From CAZMVY01 sp964653435 (GTDB lineage Bacteria; Planctomycetota; Phycisphaerae; UBA1845; PWPN01): 64,000 nucleotides of DNA. Location: contig CAZZFA010000005.1 of NCBI GenBank assembly GCA_964653435.1, forward strand, positions 1 through 64,000. The letters are read 5' to 3'. A model generated the notes under the pieces. That model was not told the DNA's origin and ran no database searches. It saw nothing but the letters and a program-made list of their open reading frames with translations. Positions within the stretch are counted from its first letter, which is position 1, and every line of letters starts with the position of its first letter. Position numbers and translations under genes: made by a program. Of the stretch, positions 44,571-52,211 are shown piece by piece.

Positions 44571-45248
44571 ATGACCGTTGCACCGGACAAACCCGCGAAG
44601 CCCCGTCGGATTCGGGCGGTCATCTTCGACCTCGACGGGACGATCACGCGCCCGTACCTCGACTTTGCCGCCATCCGCGCCGAGGCGTCGCTCGACGCCT
44701 CGCAGCCCATCCTCGAACAGATGGAGAAGCTCGACGCCGCCCGCCGCACACAGGTACAGGCCATCCTCGAGCGCCACGAGGAAGAGGCGGCCCGGAACAG
44801 CGAATTGCACGACGGGGCGAAAGAGGTCTTGACGGCCCTGCACCAACGCGGGATTGCCCTTGCCCTGCTCACCCGCAACAGCCGCCGGTCGGTTGCAATC
44901 GTCCTGAAGAAGCATCACCTCGCTTTCGACTTCGTCCGCACGCGCGAGGACGGCGCCCTCAAGCCGTCCGCCGAGCCCGTCCGGGCCATCTGCGCCGCCC
45001 TGGGCGTCACGCCGGAGCAGACGCTGATGGTCGGCGATTATCTCTTTGACATTCAGGCCGGCGCCGCCGCCGGAACCGCTACCGCTCTGATGATCGGCGA
45101 GCAACCGCCCCCCGCCTTCGCCCATCAGGCCGACTATGTGATCCGCCGACTGGACGAAATACCGGCGATCCTCGATACTGCCGTTCCGGGCTTCGAGGCA
45201 CGAGGTCCGAACGCCGAAGCCCGATGCCCGAGACCCGACACGCAATGA
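44571..45248 (+). CDS. HAD-superfamily hydrolase (phosphoglycolate phosphatase-like)
   Basis: The 225-residue HAD protein has motif I DLDGT (residues 20-24, nucleophile D20), motif II in LLTRNSRRS, motif III lysine in ALKPSAEP and motif IV VGDYLFD. The cap is helical (about 30-80), as in phosphoglycolate/beta-phosphoglucomutase-type enzymes. The substrate is unknown. The C-terminal 25 residues are an Ala/Pro/Arg-rich tail overlapping the start of the permease gene by four bases (ATGA), so translation is coupled. Confidence 0.88.
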   Translation: MTVAPDKPAKPRRIRAVIFDLDGTITRPYLDFAAIRAEASLDASQPILEQMEKLDAARRTQVQAILERHEEEAARNSELHDGAKEVLTALHQRGIALALLTRNSRRSVAIVLKKHHLAFDFVRTREDGALKPSAEPVRAICAALGVTPEQTLMVGDYLFDIQAGAAAGTATALMIGEQPPPAFAHQADYVIRRLDEIPAILDTAVPGFEARGPNAEARCPRPDTQ

Positions 45249-46474
45249 GTTACCTCCCCCTCGCCAACATCGTGCACCGCAAGCTTCGCAGCCTGCTCTG
45301 CATGCTCGCCGTCGCCATCGGCATCGCCATGCTCGTCGTAATGCTGGGCCTTTCACATGGAACGCTCAATGAGGTCGCGCAGCGAATGGAATCCGTGCCG
45401 GCCGAGTTGCTCGTCATGCCTCGCGGCGAGAACGCCATCTATGTCGGCGGCGGCTTCTTCAGCGAGAACTACGCACACCTCATTCGTGACATCACGATCG
45501 ACGGCAGGAAGGCCGTCGACCGCGTGATCCCGGTCTTCTGGCTCACGGCGTCGGTCGGCGGCCAGAAACAGCGGATCTTCGGCGTGGAACGGCGCGATGC
45601 CTTGACCATTTTCGGCGACCGCCGGCTCGTCGAGGGACGTCTGTTCGACGCAGACGGCCGATTCGAGCAGGCCGTCGAACAGGCAATCGCCAGACAGGGC
45701 AGCCGCAACGGCGGCTATGACACGGAAGCCATGGAAGCCGACCCGGCCCAGGCCGAGGCGATGAACGCCGCCCTGGAGCTCGTCATCGATCAGCGTTTGC
45801 AACGGGTCGCGAAGCTCCAGGTGGGCGATAAGGTTCCCCTGGCCGGCCGCACATTCACGATCGTCGGGGTCGTCGAAACCGGCGTCGCGGCGAGGGTCTT
45901 CGCCCCGATTCAGACGCTCCGGCACATCCAGTCGTCGGGGTTGCGGAAGTCCACGATGTTCCTCGTGCATCTGACCGACCCCGGCAAGGCGGAGCAGGTC
46001 GCCGCGGCGATCGAACATGAGGTTCCCGATACGCAGGTGGTTGAAAAGGCGGCATACGGCCGACTCCTCTTCGAGAGCTTTTCCCAGATTTACGCCTTTA
46101 TCAACATCGCCTCCGGCGTGGCGCTTGTGGTCTGCTTCCTGTTTACGCTGCTGACGATGTACACGCTCGTCCTGGAGCGCACACGCGAGATCGGCATTCT
46201 GCGATCGCTCGGCGCCACCCGGCGGTACATCGTCCGGCTCGCGATCGAGGAGTCGTTGATCCTGTGTACGGGCGGAACGGTCTCAGGCCTCGCCCTTGCC
46301 GTCGCCGCAAAGTACGGCATCGAACACTTCATGCCGCTGCAGACGGTGCAGATCGAATGGCGGTGGATCGTCCTGGCGCTCGGGGTCGGCATCATCGGCG
46401 GCGTCGGCAGCGCGATCTACCCCGGCTACCGCGCCGCCCGACTCGATCCGGCCACCGCCCTCGCATTCGAATGA
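45245..46474 (+). CDS. FtsX/MacB-type ABC permease without adjacent ATPase
   Basis: The 409-residue membrane protein has an N-terminal helix (about 15-38), a long extracytoplasmic domain (about 40-275), and three C-terminal helices of the FtsX domain with LERTREIGILRSLGATRRYIVRL. This is the layout of DevC/MacB/LolC permeases. No ATP-binding gene is adjacent, so it may use an ATPase encoded elsewhere, or work with the AsmA-like protein upstream. The start overlaps the HAD gene. Confidence 0.85.
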   Translation: MSYLPLANIVHRKLRSLLCMLAVAIGIAMLVVMLGLSHGTLNEVAQRMESVPAELLVMPRGENAIYVGGGFFSENYAHLIRDITIDGRKAVDRVIPVFWLTASVGGQKQRIFGVERRDALTIFGDRRLVEGRLFDADGRFEQAVEQAIARQGSRNGGYDTEAMEADPAQAEAMNAALELVIDQRLQRVAKLQVGDKVPLAGRTFTIVGVVETGVAARVFAPIQTLRHIQSSGLRKSTMFLVHLTDPGKAEQVAAAIEHEVPDTQVVEKAAYGRLLFESFSQIYAFINIASGVALVVCFLFTLLTMYTLVLERTREIGILRSLGATRRYIVRLAIEESLILCTGGTVSGLALAVAAKYGIEHFMPLQTVQIEWRWIVLALGVGIIGGVGSAIYPGYRAARLDPATALAFE

Positions 46475-46476
46475 AC

Positions 46477-46503
46477 AAAGCCCCGCCTCATCGCGTGCGG
46501 GGC
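46477..46503 (-). terminator. Stem-loop after the permease, possible minus-strand terminator
   Basis: GCCCCGC (46480-46486) and GCGGGGC (46497-46503) form a 7-bp stem. On the minus strand it is followed by TTTGTTC, on the plus strand by no T-run. It could end the transcript of the tyrosine-rich lipoprotein gene and block the plus-strand operon. Confidence 0.5.
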
Positions 46504-46652
46504 GGCAACGCGACGTGCAGACACAGCATCTCCGCGTTTTCTTGTTCGCGTTCAGAAGGTCTGCCAGAGGCTTGCCTCGCGGCCATTCCGGGTCTTGTCA
46601 GGTATCTCTTCGCGTTGCCGCCAGGCCAAACGAAGGCGAACGGGTTGCCGAC

Positions 46653-46970
46653 TCAGTACCACACGACATCGCCGTACGCGCCCCAGTCGTAGGAGTCGTC
46701 AACGTAGTAGTAGTCGCTGTAGTACCAGTCGTCGTAGTACCAGTCATCGTAGTACCAATCGCCGTAGCAGTCGTAGCAGTAGTCGTCGTAGTAGAAGTCG
46801 TCGTAGTAGGCATAGTCGTAGTAACCGTAATCCTCGTAGTACGGGCCGTAGTAGCCGTCAACGGCGGGCAGGAACGTCACCTCGCACCCCGTCGCCGCCG
46901 CCAAGCATGCCACGGCCACCAGAAGCCTGCCGGCCCCGCCCAACCGCCCCGATAAAGCATACGACAGCAT
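46653..46970 (-). CDS. Tyrosine/aspartate-rich low-complexity lipoprotein
   Basis: The 105-residue predicted lipoprotein has a signal ending LAAATG-C29. The mature tail of about 75 residues is dominated by Tyr (27) with many Asp and five Trp, in units such as DDWYYDDWYY. Such acidic aromatic tails could bind metals, form dityrosine-like crosslinks, or assemble surface material; none of this is shown. The reverse frame is a valine-rich shadow; a lipobox argues for the minus strand. ATG 46970 is preferred, with ATG 46994 as the alternative. Confidence 0.6.
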   Translation of the reverse strand: MLSYALSGRLGGAGRLLVAVACLAAATGCEVTFLPAVDGYYGPYYEDYGYYDYAYYDDFYYDDYCYDCYGDWYYDDWYYDDWYYSDYYYVDDSYDWGAYGDVVWY

Positions 46971-47234
46971 GGCATCACCCCAGCGCTGCGTCATGACCGC
47001 CCGCCTGATCCGCGGGACGTCACGCCGGCCCGGCCGTGTCTCGGCCCTGTTATTCAAGACACGCGCGGTGCGTCCTCGTTAGCCTGGGGCGGCGAAGATA
47101 TCGCCCCGGCGGTGCCTTATCGGGCGACAGACCGCCCTTTTGCGGGCGCCCGGCATGCCCGGCACGCGCCCAGCGCGGGCAAATCGCCGCCCGTGCGAAA
47201 GTCGCACGCCCGTCAGCAACGCCATAGAATCGGC

Positions 47235-48455
47235 ATGGAACCCAACCGTCCCATGCAGTACTCGGTGAACGTCAAGCAATCGTCCTTTGCCGTCGGCCTC
47301 AACCCGCCCGACTATGACACGATCCTTTCATTCGACCTGGCAGGACGCATGATCGGGGCGTACGTGCGCGACGCCTCCGGCCATGAGGCCAACTATCGGC
47401 GCGGCTATGACAACCGCGTGATCAGGCTCATCAAGGACTCTCTGCTCCACAACAAGTACATCGAGGAACTGACGGATGCCGATCGCGACGCCCTGCTGGC
47501 GCATTGCTTCGCCATCGTGGATGAGATCCTGCGCGACGACCGGCTGCCGCCCCCTCAGGCCGCCCTGCTGCGGCGCGCGGCGGAAAACGGCCCGCCGGCC
47601 CTTGCCGCCCAGCGCGAGCGATTCCTCGGCATTTACGGGGCCGTGCCCATCCTTCCGCCGGACCAGTACCGGGCCCTCGTCCTGCAGGCGACGCGCGGCT
47701 GCCCCTTCAATGACTGCGACTTCTGCTCTTTCTATCGCGGTTGCGAATTCCATGTGAACACCGCCGCCGAGTTCGATGAACACATGGAAGCCGTCCGCCG
47801 GTTCTTCGGCGAATCGCTTCGCCTGCGACAAAGCGTCTTTCTCGGCGATGCGAACGCCGTGCTCCTCCCGACGGCCCGGCTGCTCGAACGTATGGAGCAG
47901 GTGCGTCGGAAGTTCGATATGGCGCCGCCCGACCTCTCCGTCCGCGACGAGGTCGGCTGGCGGCGTGAGCACCCGTATGGCCTCATCGGGTTCTACGGCT
48001 TCCTCGACGGCCTCAGCGGAACGCGCAAGACGCTCGCCGACTACCGCTCGCTGGCCGCCGCCGGCCTGAAACGCGTGTACATCGGCGCCGAGAGCGGCTG
48101 CGACGAGGTCCTCGAGCGCGTGAACAAGCCTTGCCGCCGCGCCGACGTCGTTGAGACGGTGCAACTCTGCCGGCAGGCCGGCATCGCGGTCGGGCTGATC
48201 CTTCTCGCCGGCGTCTGCGAAGACGACCCCGCGCTCGCGGCACGCCACCTCGACGAATCGTGTGCGATGGTGAACGCGCTTCCGCTCGGACCGCTCGACA
48301 TCGTGTATCTTTCGCCCTTCGTGCGCGACCGGGCCCGGGCAAGCCGGCTGCCCCCTTTCGCTGAGGAGCAACTGGCAAGGCTCCACGCGGGCATCCGGCG
48401 GCGCGCGGACGGCCCGCGCGTCGTCATCTACGACATCCGCGGCTTCATTTACTGA
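47235..48455 (+). CDS. Radical SAM protein with CX4CX2C cluster motif
   Basis: The 406-residue protein has its [4Fe-4S] motif at CPFNDCDFC, spacing four then two residues rather than the usual three then two. After it come SFYRGCEFHVNTAAEFDEHM and ESGCDEVLERVNKP, the glutamate/Gly signatures of radical SAM TIM-barrels. It is preceded by a ~130-residue N-terminal helical region. The substrate is unknown. ATG 47235 is used; an ATG at 47253 is also possible. It is a single gene, with no partner beside it. Confidence 0.82.
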   Translation: MEPNRPMQYSVNVKQSSFAVGLNPPDYDTILSFDLAGRMIGAYVRDASGHEANYRRGYDNRVIRLIKDSLLHNKYIEELTDADRDALLAHCFAIVDEILRDDRLPPPQAALLRRAAENGPPALAAQRERFLGIYGAVPILPPDQYRALVLQATRGCPFNDCDFCSFYRGCEFHVNTAAEFDEHMEAVRRFFGESLRLRQSVFLGDANAVLLPTARLLERMEQVRRKFDMAPPDLSVRDEVGWRREHPYGLIGFYGFLDGLSGTRKTLADYRSLAAAGLKRVYIGAESGCDEVLERVNKPCRRADVVETVQLCRQAGIAVGLILLAGVCEDDPALAARHLDESCAMVNALPLGPLDIVYLSPFVRDRARASRLPPFAEEQLARLHAGIRRRADGPRVVIYDIRGFIY

Positions 48456-48729
48456 CGAGGCCTGCCGATGTATCTCGTATGCGAACCTTCGGCCGTCCGC
48501 CGGGAGCGGACGGTCAAAGCCGGGCGAGGGGTTGCGAGGCCCTCCGCCGGCGCCCGAAAAAAGCCGGACGGGGGTACTCGACACCGCGCTCATGGTCAGT
48601 ACATAATAGCACGAGCCTCGGCCGCGTAATGACCGAGGCCGGGTACGTGAGCGGGCTTCCGGTCGCAAGCGTTTTCGGCGGAGACGTCCGGACTCATAGA
48701 TATCATTCATTCATTATCCGGAACCGCTC

Positions 48730-50250
48730 ATGCTGCGTTTTTCGGTGTTTGAAAACGGAGGCGTCGCCCAACGGGTCGATCTGAACGGGTCGTACCTGGT
48801 CGGCAGCGATGGTGTACCGCTTCGCGCGGAGATCGAGTTCCGCGACGGGGAGATTGTCTGCACCAAGCGGGCCCCCGGGCCGGCGGGGCTGGCCCTGCTC
48901 TGGCCCGTGAAGGGATGCGGACGAATCCTCCTGGAGAGCGCCAGGCTCCCGGAACGCGACAAACCGTACAACCTCCATCTCGAACTGGCCCGCGGCCGGC
49001 TGATGCGAATCGACCAGAAGCGCGAGGAATGGGGCCTGTTCGACTTCCCGGGCATGGAGGAGCTCAACGCGCAGTTGAAGCTTTCCCGCGAGTACTTCGT
49101 CCGGGCCCTACAGGCGGACAGCCCGGCCGAGGTGGCCCGGTGGGCCGATCAGGCCCTTCAGAGCGCGATCGTCGTCGGCGAGCGTATCAGCCTCTTCCAC
49201 GCCGACATCTTCCTGAGCCGTCGCCGCCAGACCCATGCGTTCAATCGGCGCCCGTTCGGCTGCGTGCTTGATCCGACCAACACCTCCGAGCCGTACTACC
49301 ACCGCATCCGCGAGGCCTTCGACTTCGTCAATCTCCCCATGCTCTGGAAGGACATCGAGCCGAAGGAGCAGGAGATCAACTGGACCTCGCTTGATGCCTG
49401 GGTCGACTGGCTGACCCGCCACCGCGTGCCGATCACCGCGGGCCCGCTCGTCTCCTTCCAGGAAGGCCATGTGCCCGACTGGCTTTTCATCTACGAGCAC
49501 GACTACGACGCGATCCGCGGCATGGTCTTTGAGCATGTCCGCCGGGTCGTCGAGCGCTACGGCCGCCACGTGCAGCGCTGGGTGGTAGTCGGCGGCGTCC
49601 ACGCGACGAACCCGCTGCACTTCAACTTCGAGCAACTCATGGAGCTGACCCGCGTGGCCGCCACCCTCGTCAAGCAACTCGCACCGCGCGCCGCCTCCAT
49701 CGTCGAGCTGATCTCGCCGTGGGGCGAGTATTACTCGCGCAACCAGCGGACGATCCCGCCGATGCTCTATGCCGATATGGCCGTCCAGAGCGGCATCGGG
49801 TTTGATGCCTTCGGCCTCCAGTTCCAGTTCGGCCCCGGCCTGGATGGGATGTTCGTCCGGGACATGTTCCAGATCTCCAGCATGATCGACCGCGTCGGCA
49901 ACCTCGGCAAGCCGGTCCACGTGACGGCCGCCCAGGTTCCGGGCGTCCTGCGGCTTCCGGGAGGCGGCGGCTCGATGGTCGCCGACGGCGGCACCTGGCG
50001 CCAGGAATGGAACGAAGAAGTGCAGGCCGCCTGGCTGAAGGAGTTCTACCAGACGGCCTTGAGCAAGCCTTTTGTCGAGACGGTGACTTGGCGCGACCTG
50101 GCGGACGAAGCCCCGTTGGCCATCATGCCGAACGGAGGCCTCATCCGCGCAGACCACACGCCCAAGTCGGCATTCAAGATGCTCCTCAGTCTCCGTCACG
50201 ACATCCTGGGCGCCTCGCGCAAGCCCCCGCGCCACGCGGAAACGACCTGA
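48730..50250 (+). CDS. GH10-like protein lacking catalytic glutamates
   Basis: The 506-residue protein resembles glycoside hydrolase family 10 TIM barrels in its second half (residues about 165-480): FGCVLDPTNTSEPYYHRIREAFDFVNLPMLWKDIEPKEQEINWTSLD and LISPWGEYYSRN. The GH10 acid/base position (WDVVNE) reads WVVVGG, and the nucleophile strand reads VHVTAAQVPG, so both glutamates are missing. It has no signal peptide. It may be a carbohydrate-binding or regulatory derivative. The N-terminal ~150 residues form an unrecognised beta/alpha domain. Confidence 0.65.
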   Translation: MLRFSVFENGGVAQRVDLNGSYLVGSDGVPLRAEIEFRDGEIVCTKRAPGPAGLALLWPVKGCGRILLESARLPERDKPYNLHLELARGRLMRIDQKREEWGLFDFPGMEELNAQLKLSREYFVRALQADSPAEVARWADQALQSAIVVGERISLFHADIFLSRRRQTHAFNRRPFGCVLDPTNTSEPYYHRIREAFDFVNLPMLWKDIEPKEQEINWTSLDAWVDWLTRHRVPITAGPLVSFQEGHVPDWLFIYEHDYDAIRGMVFEHVRRVVERYGRHVQRWVVVGGVHATNPLHFNFEQLMELTRVAATLVKQLAPRAASIVELISPWGEYYSRNQRTIPPMLYADMAVQSGIGFDAFGLQFQFGPGLDGMFVRDMFQISSMIDRVGNLGKPVHVTAAQVPGVLRLPGGGGSMVADGGTWRQEWNEEVQAAWLKEFYQTALSKPFVETVTWRDLADEAPLAIMPNGGLIRADHTPKSAFKMLLSLRHDILGASRKPPRHAETT

Positions 50251-50412
50251 CGACCCCGCGCCGCACGGCACAGTAACGTGGGAAAACGCGGAAACAGGAA
50301 GCAGCCCTCCGCCGCGACCGGACACGGGATCCCAGAGCCGTCCGGGTCGTTTGCCCGGCTGACCCGGACTCAAGCCGAATCGGCACGCAATGGCACGCCC
50401 TACGCCCTTCTG

Positions 50413-50610
50413 CCCCAAGGCGGCCTTCGGCCGCAACCGAACACGGCCGTGCCGGCGGCCGTCATGCTGAGCGAAGCGAAGCATCCAGCTTCTCTGCGCC
50501 AATCAGCCGGATTCTTCGTCGCTGCGCTCCTCAGAATGACGGGTCGCGCTACCGCCGCAGCGCGATGACATGCGCGCAAGGCGCGCAAAAGCTGCGACGG
50601 AAGACTTCAA
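50413..50610 (+). repeat. Dispersed intergenic repeat, copy C
   Basis: This ~198-bp copy of the repeat family has CCCCAAGGCGGCCTTCGGCC at the left, then ATGCTGAGCGAAGCGAAGCA, TTCTTCGTCGCTGCGCTCCT, GCCGCAGCGCGATG and GCGCGCAAAAGCTGCG. It is inverted relative to the copy at 63759-63957, about 13 kb away. It lies in the 712-bp gap between the GH10-like and prepilin genes, which holds no gene. Confidence 0.85.
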
Positions 50611-50843
50611 GATCCTCGCGCATCGCAAACATTCCGAAAGCGGACGAGACACCCGCGCCCCGTGCTTGGCTGCGGGCGAAGGCCGCGCCGCGAGCTGCGC
50701 CCCGCGCCGGGACCGTCGCCGAGAAGACGCCCCTGAGAAAGGCTGTGTCGCGCAACTCCAGGCCCCAGAAGATGTTACCGGCTGTCAGTGGGTACATTGG
50801 AGGTCTCCCGCGCGTGGCCGCCAGGGGTTCTGTACCGTCGTCC

Positions 50844-50871
50844 TTGCTTGCATCCTACGGCAGGTTATAAT
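50844..50871 (+). promoter_or_regulatory. Sigma-70-type promoter of the prepilin gene
   Basis: TTGCTT (50844-50849) and a perfect TATAAT (50866-50871) are separated by 16 bases. The predicted start of transcription is near 50878, giving an 85-base leader to ATG 50963. Confidence 0.65.
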
Positions 50872-50962
50872 GCGGTTAGTCCAGCCAATGCCGTTCCGAC
50901 TGGGCGAAGCGGTGGCGCAAGCCGTAAGCCGTAAGCCGTTCGTTCGGCGCGAGGACAGAATC

Positions 50963-51997
50963 ATGTCATGTTGCAGATCGCTTAGCGATGTTCTTCCTGT
51001 TTGGGGCGCGAGGTCACACAGGTCGTGTCGGCGCGGGCGCGTCGCGTTTACGCTGATCGAGTTGTTGGTGGTAGTCGCTATCATCGCACTGCTCGTGGCC
51101 ATTCTCCTGCCCTCGCTGGCGGCGGCCCGTGAAGGGGCACGATCAATGGCGTGCCTGTCGAACCTCAAGCAGTTGTGCACGGCGACGGTGATGTACGGGC
51201 TTGACTACAGGCAGATCCTGCCGGGGCCCTTGCATCCTTCCGTCTTCCTGGAGACGTCCACTCTCACGCAGCTCGATAAGGACATGCACCTGCCGTACCG
51301 GGTGCAGAGGTACTTCTCCGAGGCGAAGGGCAAGGGCGAACTCACGGATAAGGTGTGTCAGTGTCCGACGGCGCAAGGACTCAAGACGCTGGATCCCCGC
51401 CAGGTCATGGGCCCCACCACCACCTACCGGCCGTTCAACTACGTGCTCAACAGTTGGATAACGGACTCCAGCACCGGGAAGAATATCAAGGGCCAGCCGC
51501 CGTACGGTGGCACCAAGCCCGCTTTCTACTTCGGCGTGCGGTGGCACGGTTACACGGACAGCCTGTGGGCCACCCCGGCGTCCAACGGAACCGGCCAGAC
51601 CGTGTTCGAGCAGAGTCAGGGCTGGCCCGCCGGCACAAGCAAGCCCAAGAACATCGAAAGGATCCCACACCTGAGTCAGGAGTGGATGATTGCGGACGTG
51701 TGGTACGCGGAGGTCCTTCCGAGCCCGCGCGCCAGCCTCAAGCCGGGCGGCACATGGCCCCTCTTCTACAGGACCGTGAACATCGGCCAGGGCTCCATCG
51801 CGACGGACGACGGCTTCTACATCCCGACCTACGCGTTTCACTCGACGACGTATCGCGCCTCCAGCGCGATACCGGCTGTGACAAATGACAAGAACCCGCA
51901 ATCACCACGATTCATGGCGGGCAAGACGAATACCGGCTTCCTGGACGGCCACGCCGCCTCGGTACGTGGCTGGAAGGGGACAGTGAACCCAGGGTAG
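50963..51997 (+). CDS. Type IV prepilin-like (type II secretion pseudopilin-like) protein
   Basis: The 344-residue protein carries a prepilin signal: RRGRVA before FTLIELLVVVAIIALLVAILLPSL (F29, E33), the N-methylation helix of type II pseudopilins. The residue before the cleavage is Ala, not Gly. The globular part has ACLSNLKQLCTATVMYGLDYRQILPGP and CQCPTAQGL, and ends with TGFLDGHAASVRGW, like planctomycete DUF1559/pseudopilin proteins. These are probably exported through the type II/IV system and shape the envelope. The surface protein gene follows 214 bp downstream in the same direction. Confidence 0.88.
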   Translation: MSCCRSLSDVLPVWGARSHRSCRRGRVAFTLIELLVVVAIIALLVAILLPSLAAAREGARSMACLSNLKQLCTATVMYGLDYRQILPGPLHPSVFLETSTLTQLDKDMHLPYRVQRYFSEAKGKGELTDKVCQCPTAQGLKTLDPRQVMGPTTTYRPFNYVLNSWITDSSTGKNIKGQPPYGGTKPAFYFGVRWHGYTDSLWATPASNGTGQTVFEQSQGWPAGTSKPKNIERIPHLSQEWMIADVWYAEVLPSPRASLKPGGTWPLFYRTVNIGQGSIATDDGFYIPTYAFHSTTYRASSAIPAVTNDKNPQSPRFMAGKTNTGFLDGHAASVRGWKGTVNPG

Positions 51998-52004
51998 CCC
52001 CGGG

Positions 52005-52064
52005 TTCCGCGGCGAAACGCCGCGGAAGAGCGTGAAGCCGGCGGGGGAAGGGGCGCCCCGCCGG
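52005..52064 (+). other. Pair of strong stem-loops between pilin and surface-protein genes
   Basis: The first hairpin has 10-bp perfect arms (52005-52014 and 52018-52027) around AAA, with CCCGGG just before it. The second has 9-bp perfect arms CCGGCGGGG (52038-52046) and CCCCGCCGG (52056-52064). No T-run follows, so they look like Rho-dependent terminators or mRNA-stabilising structures instead of intrinsic terminators. Confidence 0.5.
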
Positions 52065-52139
52065 AGCGAGGGGAACGGAATGAGTGGACGGAAGCCACGT
52101 CGGCAGGGGCCGCGCGCCATCCGCCCGCCACGAAATCAG

Positions 52140-52157
52140 TTCGAGGCGAACCTCGAA
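52140..52157. promoter_or_regulatory. Perfect inverted repeat upstream of the surface-protein gene
   Basis: TTCGAGG and CCTCGAA flank CGAA, giving 7-bp perfect arms 55 bp before the start at 52212. It may be an operator or the foot of the leader RNA. No other promoter element was clear between it and the gene. Confidence 0.4.
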
Positions 52158-52211
52158 TAGAACCTATCCGGTTGCTGGAGTGCTGAGGTTGTTGTGAAAG
52201 GAGCTGATGTC

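Noticed and set aside
46296..46955. Plus-strand frame opposite the Tyr-rich lipoprotein, dominated by Val
   Set aside because: It is the complement of TAC/GAC-type codons; it has no signal, start site or structure, unlike the minus-strand frame with a lipobox.
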